Assembly (NCBI GenBank): GCA_020028195.1
Contig: JAHWYE010000327.1
Location: forward strand, 1-5,181
Length of the DNA stretch: 5,181 nt
Reading direction: 5' to 3'
DNA from: Nitrospirota bacterium
Lineage (GTDB): Bacteria; Nitrospirota; Nitrospiria; Nitrospirales; Nitrospiraceae
In this document: positions 1 through 4,611 of the stretch, piece by piece
Position numbering within the stretch: position 1 is the first letter of the stretch
Layout: the number at the start of each line of letters is the position of its first letter
Position numbers and translations under genes: made by a program
Notes under the pieces: model-generated
Databases searched by the model: none
Told to the model about the DNA's origin: nothing
What the model saw: the letters and a program-made list of their open reading frames with translations, nothing else

Positions 1-233
1 TCGGGGAAGAAGACCTGTCCGAATCGATTCGAGCGGCCAGCCATGAAGGGGCCGCTTCCTCAAGCATGGCGGGTCGGTCGTTGAAAGCGGAGGTCGAAGA
101 GTTGGAAAAACGCCGGATCTCGGAAGCGCTAGGCAAATGCGGGGGAAATCAACTCAAGGCAGCCAAGACCCTGCTGTTGAGCCGGCAAGGGTTCATCAAG
201 AAGATGAAACGGTATGGCATCAAACCTTCCTAA
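1..233 (+). CDS. C-terminal end of a Fis-type HTH (NtrC-like, sigma-54-dependent) transcriptional regulator, 5' truncated
   Basis: The frame is open from the window edge to the TAA at 231-233 and gives 76 residues ending in KRYGIKPS. A short linker (EEDLSESIRAAS...) leads to a charged helix (LKAEVEELEKRRISEAL). A Fis/HTH_8-type helix-turn-helix follows at about 138-225: a GGN turn, then KAAKTLLLSR, then the recognition helix QGFIKKMKRYGI. This layout is typical of the DNA-binding tail of NtrC-family response regulators and enhancer-binding proteins that activate sigma-54 promoters. The AAA+ and receiver domains would lie upstream, outside the window, so the sigma-54 assignment is inference from the tail alone. 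One small oddity is a leucine where the family usually has glycine just before the LSR turn. The gene converges with the DUF928 gene and shares the 268-303 hairpin with it. Confidence 0.85.
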   Translation, partial: GEEDLSESIRAASHEGAASSSMAGRSLKAEVEELEKRRISEALGKCGGNQLKAAKTLLLSRQGFIKKMKRYGIKPS

Positions 234-267
234 CGCACGGCGGTGCTGCCACTCAGGGCAGACTGCT

Positions 268-303
268 CGCTGGGTGGTGCTCCACTGGAGCACCACCTCA
301 GCG
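268..303. terminator. Strong inverted repeat between convergent genes, possible bidirectional terminator
   Basis: GGTGGTGCTCC (273-283) and GGAGCACCACC (287-297) form a perfect 11-bp stem with a 3-nt ACT loop. CGCTG (268-272) and CAGCG (299-303) extend it to 16 bp with a single bulged T at 298. It sits between the end of the Fis-type regulator (233) and the DUF928 gene, and overlaps the DUF928 stop codon (298-300, - strand). Neither strand has a U-tract after the stem, so it is not a textbook intrinsic terminator. It could instead act as a 3'-end stabiliser or a Rho-dependent or weak bidirectional terminator. A smaller stem, CTGCC/GGCAG (246-261), lies just before it. The structure is plainly visible; the termination role is inferred. 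Confidence 0.5.
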
Positions 304-1047
304 TGAAACTCCAGCCACTGGGCGGAGGTCATAGGCTGCCACGTCTGGCAGGTTCACTTGGTCGAGCAGCGAAGCCCGTTTCTTGCGGAGATTCATATCA
401 CTCGGGGCTGATTGGATCTGCTCGGAGATCGCCATCACCTCGTCGTACCAGAGGCCGGCCTCGCCCGGGCGCTCGGACCGTTCAATGGCTCCCATCGCAA
501 CGATGTCGTTGGACGGGTGCTCCGGATCACACAAGACCGCCACTGACCACCGGTATCGTTTCCCCGCCTCCAGTCGCACCCCTGAGTCCGCTAAGCGTAC
601 CTGGTGCAAGCCTGGCTGCACCGGCGGGGCGATTCGTGTTTCAAGCAGGGGCCGAATGACTTTCTCATCATCGTCGATCAGACTGAATTCGATCGGGTCG
701 GTGACCGCCGTTGAGACAAACCAAAAAAGGGCGGGCTGCTCATGCATAGTGGGCCCAGTCGGGTGCGGGGCAAGGGCCGCAAGTGTCGGTGCTGTCTTAC
801 ATAGCCCTCGCGTTGCCGCTCCAATCCGCCGATCTGGAGCGTCCTTCACTCGCGGAATGAACGGCTTTGCCGGTTCAGTGGCGGCGGGTGGTTTGGCAGG
901 TCTGTCGCTTGTGAGCGAGGCCCCTGCTCGTTGATCAGATTTCAGGCCCACCGTGATTGATGACTTGTCCGCAGAGGGTGCGGAAAGCGGCAGGCTCAAA
1001 GCGAACCCTGTGACGATACAGCAGGCTGTCAGCGTGAGGTGTTTCAT
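298..1047 (-). CDS. Exported DUF928 domain protein
   Basis: This encodes 249 residues from the ATG at 1047-1045. An open frame runs up to 1140, but the chosen start is preceded by a perfect AGGAGG (1053-1058) at 5-nt spacing and begins a clear Sec signal peptide: MKH, a hydrophobic stretch (residues 4-22), then likely cleavage after SAPSA near residue 26. A low-complexity Pro/Ala linker (about 30-70) follows. The DUF928-like core covers about residues 79-190, with TRGLCKTAPTLAALAP, HEQPALFWFVS, IEFSLIDDDEKVIRP and a late LEAGKRYRWSVAVLCDP block. The C-terminus (about 195-240) looks helical. Cys83 and Cys173 could form a periplasmic disulfide. DUF928 proteins are known mainly from cyanobacteria and some Gram-negatives, often near CHAT/TPR or two-partner-secretion genes, and have no established biochemical role. 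No such neighbour is visible here. The family call rests on these recognised blocks; the function is unknown. Confidence 0.85.
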   Translation of the reverse strand: MKHLTLTACCIVTGFALSLPLSAPSADKSSITVGLKSDQRAGASLTSDRPAKPPAATEPAKPFIPRVKDAPDRRIGAATRGLCKTAPTLAALAPHPTGPTMHEQPALFWFVSTAVTDPIEFSLIDDDEKVIRPLLETRIAPPVQPGLHQVRLADSGVRLEAGKRYRWSVAVLCDPEHPSNDIVAMGAIERSERPGEAGLWYDEVMAISEQIQSAPSDMNLRKKRASLLDQVNLPDVAAYDLRPVAGVSR

Positions 1048-1052
1048 AGTAG

Positions 1053-1058
1053 CCTCCT
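1053..1058 (-). promoter_or_regulatory. Shine-Dalgarno site fixing the DUF928 start
   Basis: On the minus strand a perfect AGGAGG lies 5 nt before the ATG at 1047. It decides between this start and the upstream in-frame ATG at 1140, which has no comparable site and would place 31 polar residues ahead of the signal peptide. Confidence 0.85.
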
Positions 1059-1186
1059 GCCTATTCTCCCTGGAAGTTCGGCCTTCGCAGCCGACCATGC
1101 GTCGCCAGGGACTGTTGATGTAAGTTCTACGCCCTTCCATGATGAGATGTCTATGCCAGAATCATGCCTTAGTTTGAATGTAGCGA

Positions 1187-1197
1187 CTATGACATAG
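1187..1197. repeat. Small perfect dyad CTATG-a-CATAG
   Basis: This is an 11-bp odd palindrome about 140 bp upstream of the DUF928 start, overlapping the weak minus-strand -10 candidate at 1191-1196. It could be a repressor or activator half-site pair. A palindrome this short can arise by chance, and no second copy is seen in the window. Confidence 0.3.
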
Positions 1198-1373
1198 CTC
1201 ACACAGGCACTCTCTCTCAACCAGGTTCGGCGTTGAAAAGTTCCTACAGGACAGCTTAGACCCGACTCGGAACCTTGATCAACCATGTTGATGAGATACC
1301 GGACCTCTCTTCTCTAGATGGCAGTGCAATTCAAATGCCCTGAAAGAGAAATGGGTGTCAACAGATATCCTGA

Positions 1374-1402
1374 TTCAAGTGACCCCATCACGGTGCTATA
1401 CT
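1374..1402 (+). promoter_or_regulatory. Candidate sigma-70-type promoter for the metallopeptidase operon
   Basis: TTCAAG (1374-1379), a 17-bp spacer and TATACT (1397-1402; 5 of 6 matches to the -10 consensus) point to transcription starting near 1409. The -35 is poor (3 of 6). This would put the GGAAGGG (1430-1436) and the GTG at 1447 a short distance downstream, agreeing with the start chosen for the metallopeptidase. If the true start is 1318 or 1351, this element lies inside the gene and is fortuitous. Confidence 0.3.
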
Positions 1403-1446
1403 TATTGCCACCAAAGTTATTGAGCCCTTGGAAGGGAATCCAGCCT

Positions 1447-2523
1447 GTGGATAAGACGAGAGAAGGTAGCGCCCCGATCGTAACTGAGCCGCAAGTGGCG
1501 AAGCCTGGGCTGGGTCAGGACTGGGTGACGTGGCCTGATGAGAGGCTCCTGGATGTGCGATTGTGCGATCTGCCGGTGAGCATCGAGGGCAGTCTCGTTG
1601 AAGAGCAGATCCGGCAACTTGCCAGCGAGCTGGAGGCCCAACACCTTCTCTTTCGTCCACATTTCTGGCTGTCGGATGAGTGGTTCACCCCGGACGGGGT
1701 CCCTGGGATCGCCATTCCGTTCTACCTGGTCCATCCACGATTGGCCAAGCTGGAGCTCAACCAGATGCTCGAGGTCGAAGGCGGTACCCCTGAGTGGTGC
1801 ATGCGCATCCTCAGGCACGAGACCGGCCATGCGATCGAGAATGCCTACCACCTACGGCGGCGCAGGCGGCGGCAGGAGTTATTCGGGAAGTCTTCCAGAC
1901 CCTACCCCGACTTCTATTCTCCTAAACCCTACAGCAAGAGTTTCGTCCTGCACCTCGACATGTGGTACGCCCAAAGCCACCCGGACGAGGACTTCGCCGA
2001 AACCTTCGCCGTCTGGCTGACACCTGGCTCCATGTGGCGGGAACGGTATGTTGGCTGGCCGGCGCTGAAGAAACTGGAATACATGGATGGCTTGCTTCGC
2101 GAGCTCGCCGGCACTCCCCCTCCGGTCACCTCGCAACAGCGGGTTGATCCTCTCTGCGATCTGCAGAAAAGCCTGCGGGAGCACTATAAAGCGAAACGGG
2201 AGCACTATGGGCTAGCATACCCGACCTTTTATGACCGAGAGCTTAGACGGCTGTTCTCGGCCTCGCCTGAGTTCAAGGTCAACAAGACAGCGGCGAGCTT
2301 TTTGACTCGTCTCAGGAAGGAAGTCCGCCGCAAGGTGGCAGGCTGGACCGGAGAATATCAATACACGATTGATCAGGTGTTAGAAGTCATGATCTCGCGA
2401 TGTCGAGAACTGAACTTGCGGCTGACCGTGCCAGAGGACCAGGCGAAGCTGGACTTCGCGATTCTCCTCACGGTGCAAACCATGAACTATCTGCACAGCG
2501 GTCGTCACCGGGTCGCCCTATGA
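1447..2523 (+). CDS. Putative zinc-dependent metallopeptidase (HETGH), first gene of an ATP-grasp-linked pair
   Basis: This encodes 358 residues from the GTG at 1447. The active-site signature is RHETGHAIENAY, with His124, Glu125 and His128 as predicted Zn ligands and base. About 57 residues later EDFAETFAVWLTP offers Glu185 (or Glu181) as the third ligand, a gluzincin-like layout. Other distinctive blocks are DERLLDVRLCDLPVSIEGS (31-49), HFWLSDEWFTPDGVPGIAIP (72-91), an Arg-rich run (137-142), PYSKSFVLHLDMWYAQSHP (161-179) and GWPALKKLEYMD (203-214). There is no signal peptide, so it is probably cytoplasmic. The frame is open upstream, with ATGs at 1318 (401 residues, no ribosome site) and 1351 (weak GAAAGAGAA). 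I prefer 1447 because GGAAGGG precedes it, the upstream residues look non-conserved, and recalled relatives begin near this point. The start is uncertain. Its TGA overlaps the next ATG (ATGA, 2520-2523), implying translational coupling to the ATP-grasp gene. The substrate is unknown, and activity is inferred from the motif only. Confidence 0.8.
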   Translation: MDKTREGSAPIVTEPQVAKPGLGQDWVTWPDERLLDVRLCDLPVSIEGSLVEEQIRQLASELEAQHLLFRPHFWLSDEWFTPDGVPGIAIPFYLVHPRLAKLELNQMLEVEGGTPEWCMRILRHETGHAIENAYHLRRRRRRQELFGKSSRPYPDFYSPKPYSKSFVLHLDMWYAQSHPDEDFAETFAVWLTPGSMWRERYVGWPALKKLEYMDGLLRELAGTPPPVTSQQRVDPLCDLQKSLREHYKAKREHYGLAYPTFYDRELRRLFSASPEFKVNKTAASFLTRLRKEVRRKVAGWTGEYQYTIDQVLEVMISRCRELNLRLTVPEDQAKLDFAILLTVQTMNYLHSGRHRVAL

Positions 2524-3125
2524 AGAAACTCCGCGTCCTGGCGCTCATGCACGAAGACCTGATCCCTCCGGAGAAGCCCGGGGAAGGTGTGGATCTCGCG
2601 ACCGTCGAGTGGAAGACGGAGTATGACATCGTCACGACGCTCCGGGACATGGGACATGAGGTGCAACCCCTGGGCCTGCGCAATGACCTGGCCGTGATTC
2701 GGAAGGCGATCGAAGAGTGGAAGCCGCAGATCGCCTTCAACCTCCTCGAGGAATTCGACGGGGTCGCGGTCTATGATCAAAACGTCGTGTCCTACCTTGA
2801 ACTCTTGCGGATACCCTACACCGGCTGCAATCCGCGCGGCTTGATGCTGGCTCGCGACAAGAGCCTGGCCAAGAAAGTCCTGTCCTATCACCGAATTCCT
2901 AGTCCTGACTTCTTCGTGTGCCCCGTGGGTGAGGCGGCCAAGCGACCGAAGCGTTTTCACAAGCCTCGATCGTGGAGGATGACGAGAAGCTCAAGGAGCG
3001 GGTGTCCTTCATCCATAGCAGCGTGGGGACCGGTGCCCTCGTGGAGCGGTACATCGAAGGCCGTGAACTCTACGTGGGCGTCCTGGGGAATCTGCAGTTA
3101 CAAGTCTTGCCGGTCTGGGAGCTGA
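2520..3125 (+). CDS. N-terminal fragment of the broken ATP-grasp gene as it would be translated
   Basis: The ATG at 2520 sits in the ATGA overlap with the metallopeptidase stop, so ribosomes should enter it by reinitiation. The product would be 201 residues. Residues 1-146 are the genuine pre-ATP-grasp (substrate-side) domain. Residues 147-201 are out-of-frame sequence rich in Ser, Arg and Trp, ending at the TGA at 3123-3125. Lacking the ATP and Mg sites, it cannot be an active ligase. The frame is also open upstream to 2400, inside the metallopeptidase gene, but that extension is a shadow. Confidence 0.5.
   Translation: MKKLRVLALMHEDLIPPEKPGEGVDLATVEWKTEYDIVTTLRDMGHEVQPLGLRNDLAVIRKAIEEWKPQIAFNLLEEFDGVAVYDQNVVSYLELLRIPYTGCNPRGLMLARDKSLAKKVLSYHRIPSPDFFVCPVGEAAKRPKRFHKPRSWRMTRSSRSGCPSSIAAWGPVPSWSGTSKAVNSTWASWGICSYKSCRSGS
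2952..2962 (+). other. Deletion/frameshift junction in the ATP-grasp gene
   Basis: The sequence CGTTTTCACAA reads R-F-H in the upstream frame, and its last T begins TCA-CAA (S-Q) in the downstream frame. The family match ends at KRF (2957) and resumes at SQASIV (2957) with about 15-17 expected residues missing. The break therefore falls in or next to the T run at 2954-2957. A single-base indel would not explain the missing residues. Confidence 0.6.
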
Positions 3126-3493
3126 GCATGGACAAGATGCCCGAGGAGTGCCGGCGCATTGCCACCCAGCGGGTCAAGTGGAGCCGTAAGTATCAGACCA
3201 AGTACGGCATCAAGTCTGGAGAGGCGAAAGAGCTTCCGAACGGGATGGGGGGGGAGATCCAACACATTGCGAAGCGCGTCTATCGCATCCTTGGACTCAG
3301 CGGCTACGCACGCATTGACCTCCGGCTCGACCCGAACGGAACGATCTATGTCCTGGAAGCCAACCCCAACCCGCAGATCGCTCACGACGAGGACTTTGCC
3401 GAGTCGGCAGAGCGGGCCGGCATTTCCTACCGGATCCTCTTACAGCGCATCCTCAGCAACGGCCTGCGCTGGCGTCCCGGTCGACTCGTCTAA
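2972..3493 (+). CDS. C-terminal fragment of the broken ATP-grasp gene (Mg/ATP-binding half)
   Basis: Family homology begins at about 2957; the first usable initiation codon in this frame is GTG at 2972, giving 173 residues. No Shine-Dalgarno sequence precedes it, so independent translation is doubtful. The segment retains the adenine-side hinge (LVERYIEGRELYVGVLGN), a long insertion typical of this subgroup (ECRRIATQRVKWSRKYQTKY) and the metal-binding ARIDLRL and LEANPNP strands. The conservation of this half suggests the disruption is recent or is a sequence error. Confidence 0.4.
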   Translation: MEDDEKLKERVSFIHSSVGTGALVERYIEGRELYVGVLGNLQLQVLPVWELSMDKMPEECRRIATQRVKWSRKYQTKYGIKSGEAKELPNGMGGEIQHIAKRVYRILGLSGYARIDLRLDPNGTIYVLEANPNPQIAHDEDFAESAERAGISYRILLQRILSNGLRWRPGRLV

Positions 3494-3561
3494 CGCCCGG
3501 CCGGCCTCCACTTCTGCCCCATCTGCCGAGGAGTTTAAAAACTTCATCCATTGCTGTTCTC

Positions 3562-3588
3562 CTCTCGGGGATTGCCCGTAACCGAGAG
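3562..3588. repeat. Inverted repeat CTCTCGG-N13-CCGAGAG, possible operator or hairpin
   Basis: Perfect 7-bp arms at 3562-3568 and 3582-3588 flank a 13-nt spacer. No U-tract follows on either strand, so a terminator role for the ATP-grasp operon is weak. The repeat overlaps the -35 element of the promoter candidate at 3572-3600, which would suit a dimeric regulator site. The role is inference. Confidence 0.4.
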
Positions 3589-3600
3589 TCACCGTACAAA
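3572..3600 (+). promoter_or_regulatory. Weak promoter candidate for the DUF1566 gene
   Basis: TTGCCC (3572-3577), a 17-bp spacer and TACAAA (3595-3600) each match 4 of 6 consensus positions of a sigma-70-type promoter. Transcription from about 3607 would give a leader of roughly 240 nt before the DUF1566 ATG. Such matches are common by chance. Confidence 0.2.
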
Positions 3601-3847
3601 TTCGGACAGGAATTAGAAGGCACAGGGATGGGCTTCTGCGTTTGCCTCTCAGGCTGCGAGGTTCCGCACGTTGATGTCAGTGACGAAAATCCTTGTGATA
3701 TTGCTCCCCTATGGCTTCTCGCTGCTCGAAGAGGAGCCTGGCAACAGGAAGGCTGTCTTATATGTCTCTCGGCCTGCTTATTGCTTCGTGCCTGGCTGGT
3801 CTTTTTATCAACGTACGCAGCGGGAAGAGGAAAAGAGGGAAAGGGCC

Positions 3848-4447
3848 ATGCAACGAATACAGTACACAGGCTTTAGGGGAGGAATAGTGGCGCTGGTCGT
3901 CTTGACGCTTGTCGCAGGGCGGGCGGACGCGATAGACCACCTGGGTTGGACCGTCAAGGATGAGAGTGGAGGTCAGCGCTTTACTGTTCTAGAGGAATTC
4001 AACGAGGAAGCAGTCAGGGACGCAGAAACCCAACTTGTTTGGGAGCGGTCTCCGAGCACAACAGGTACAGCGTGGACCAGCGCGCCTATCCGTTGTGCCA
4101 TCAAATCTGTGGGTGGCCGGAAAGGGTGGCGGCTGCCCTCGTTCTATGAGTTGATGAGCCTGGTTGATCCCTCCGTCACGGGCAGTCCGGCCCGCCCGAC
4201 GTTACCGAGCAACCATCCCTTTACAGATGTGAAGGCGGCCTCATACTGGTCGGTGACCTCATTTTCCGCCGACCCGACCAACGCCTATGCGGTGGATTTC
4301 CTCATTGGCGACGTGACCCTCAACGGGAAGAGAGGTGTCCGCGGTTACTGGTGCGTGCGCGGTGGCCCGTCAGCCCCTGTTCCGCATCGATTAAATCCTG
4401 GACGTCAAGTGGTCCTCTCGGGTCCATTGAAGATGCCGCCCAGTTGA
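3848..4447 (+). CDS. Exported DUF1566 (Lcl C-terminal-like) domain protein
   Basis: This encodes 199 residues from the ATG at 3848. The frame is open back to 3671, but this start follows AGAGGGA (3834-3840) at good spacing and opens a clean signal peptide: MQRIQYTGFR, a hydrophobic core GGIVALVVLTLVAG (11-24), then RADA with cleavage near residue 28. The mature protein carries DUF1566 hallmarks: DAETQLVWERSPS (58-70), GGRKGWRLPSFYELMSLVD (89-107), FTDVKAASYWSVTSF (125-139), a YAVDFLIGDV strand (147-156) and the closing GYWCVRGG (166-173). The fold is C-type-lectin/FGE-like, and Cys83 and Cys169 are well placed for a disulfide. The family occurs in surface or periplasmic proteins, including the Legionella collagen-like adhesin Lcl, but most members are uncharacterised. 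The last 25 residues are a Pro-rich tail. The gene appears monocistronic, 164 bp ahead of the heme protein gene. Its ligand is unknown. Confidence 0.88.
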   Translation: MQRIQYTGFRGGIVALVVLTLVAGRADAIDHLGWTVKDESGGQRFTVLEEFNEEAVRDAETQLVWERSPSTTGTAWTSAPIRCAIKSVGGRKGWRLPSFYELMSLVDPSVTGSPARPTLPSNHPFTDVKAASYWSVTSFSADPTNAYAVDFLIGDVTLNGKRGVRGYWCVRGGPSAPVPHRLNPGRQVVLSGPLKMPPS

Positions 4448-4611
4448 GGCACGAGTAGCGGTCACCTCCTTCCTCGCGCTGTTTTCCTCAAAGCCCCCCG
4501 CTGAACTCGGCGAGCCCCCAACTCACCTTGACAAGGCTCGTGAAAAGGAGTAGCTGACTGACCTGCTCGAGGGGCCGGTCTGCTCAACCACCTTGCACCC
4601 AGGAGGCTCAT
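4448..4611 (+). other. Intergenic region before the Tll0287-like heme protein gene
   Basis: These 164 bp contain a perfect TTGACA (4528-4533), but the sequence 17 bp downstream (TAGCTG, 4551-4556) is a poor -10, so the promoter is uncertain. CGAGCC (4511-4516) and GGCTCG (4535-4540) form a 6-bp inverted repeat around that TTGACA. No U-tract terminator follows the DUF1566 gene, so read-through from it is possible. Confidence 0.3.
4601..4606 (+). promoter_or_regulatory. Shine-Dalgarno site of the Tll0287-like gene
   Basis: A perfect AGGAGG lies 5 nt before the ATG at 4612, the same arrangement as at the DUF928 gene. It confirms the start. Confidence 0.85.

Larger units (their letters stand above)
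1048..1446. other. Divergent intergenic region between the DUF928 and metallopeptidase genes
   Basis: About 400 bp separate the two divergent genes if the metallopeptidase starts at 1447. It holds the DUF928 ribosome site, a perfect 11-bp dyad CTATGACATAG (1187-1197), a second small dyad ATCAAC-cat-GTTGAT (1278-1292), and weak promoter candidates in both directions. On the minus strand TTGAGA (1220-1215) lies 18 bp from TATGTC (1196-1191), a possible DUF928 promoter with a poor -10. On the plus strand a TATACT is present (see the 1374-1402 entry). An open frame continues from 1318 into the metallopeptidase, but the 1318-1446 part is more AT-rich than the gene body and has no recognisable domain. 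I found no convincing additional gene. Confidence 0.5.
2520..3493 (+). pseudogene. D-Ala-D-Ala ligase-like ATP-grasp gene, disrupted by a frameshifting internal deletion
   Basis: The first part (146 residues, 2520-2957) matches the N-terminal region of Ddl-like ATP-grasp proteins: MKKLRVLALMHEDLIPP, EYDIVTTLRDMGHEV, PQIAFNLLEEFDG and IPYTGCNPRGLMLARDKSLAKKVLSYHRIPSP. From about 2957 the family sequence resumes in the -1 frame as SQASIVEDDEKLKERV and runs to the TAA at 3491-3493. That part includes the VERYIEGREL hinge, the YARIDLRLD strand and LEANPNPQI, with Asp (3317-3319) and the Glu and Asn of LEANPNP as Mg ligands. Between KRPKRF and SQASIV the family normally carries an FPLIVKS...EEASxGI segment, which holds the ATP-binding lysine and the flexible glycine loop. 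It is absent. Total length is 974 nt, so 3n+1 nt appear lost, roughly 46 nt (15-17 residues) by recalled relatives. Translation would leave the family frame and stop at 3125. It could be a real lesion or an assembly artefact. Confidence 0.75.
3494..3847 (+). other. Intergenic region and probable leader upstream of the DUF1566 gene
   Basis: About 350 bp lie between the ATP-grasp stop and the DUF1566 start. It contains a GGCCGGCC palindrome right after the operon (3499-3506), the AT-rich AGTTTaaAAACT (3534-3545 region), and the CTCTCGG/CCGAGAG dyad with an overlapping promoter candidate (separate entries). Downstream are two short open frames of doubtful reality. One is an 82-codon Cys-rich frame from ATG 3628 to 3876, overlapping the DUF1566 start. 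The other is a 41-codon frame from ATG 3762 to 3887 (MSLGLLIASCLAGLF...) with AGGAAGG ten bases upstream and a hydrophobic start. A further candidate, TTGATG (3671-3676) 17 bp from TGTGAT (3694-3699), is a weak promoter. No terminator with a U-tract follows the ATP-grasp gene. Confidence 0.4.

Noticed and set aside
383..934. Long plus-strand open frames (243-659 and 383-934) opposite the DUF928 gene
   Set aside because: They are antisense to a gene with a perfect ribosome site, signal peptide and family blocks. Their translations are Ser/Arg/Pro-rich without recognisable domains.
1879..2205. Minus-strand open frames within the metallopeptidase and ATP-grasp genes (e.g. 1417-1851, 1879-2205, 2505-2960, 3098-3385)
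   Set aside because: All are mirror frames of conserved plus-strand coding sequence and have no domain or start signal of their own.
2945..2975. Programmed -1 ribosomal frameshift in the ATP-grasp gene at the TTTT run
   Set aside because: The phase change is -1 at a T run, but there is no X-XXY-YYZ slippery heptamer. Slippage would still yield a protein lacking the ATP-binding loop. A deletion explains both the shift and the missing residues.
3671..3847. N-terminal extension of the DUF1566 protein to 3671
   Set aside because: It would place 59 residues ahead of a clear signal peptide. The internal ATG at 3848 has a purine-rich ribosome site at suitable spacing.
3628..3876. 82-codon Cys-rich open frame ahead of the DUF1566 gene
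   Set aside because: It overlaps the DUF1566 start in another frame, has only a marginal ribosome site and resembles no family. It is kept only as a note in the leader entry.
4446..4460. Sigma-54 promoter (GG...GC) just after the DUF1566 stop
   Set aside because: GGCAC at 4448 resembles a -24 element, but the GC follows after 8 bases instead of the required 10.
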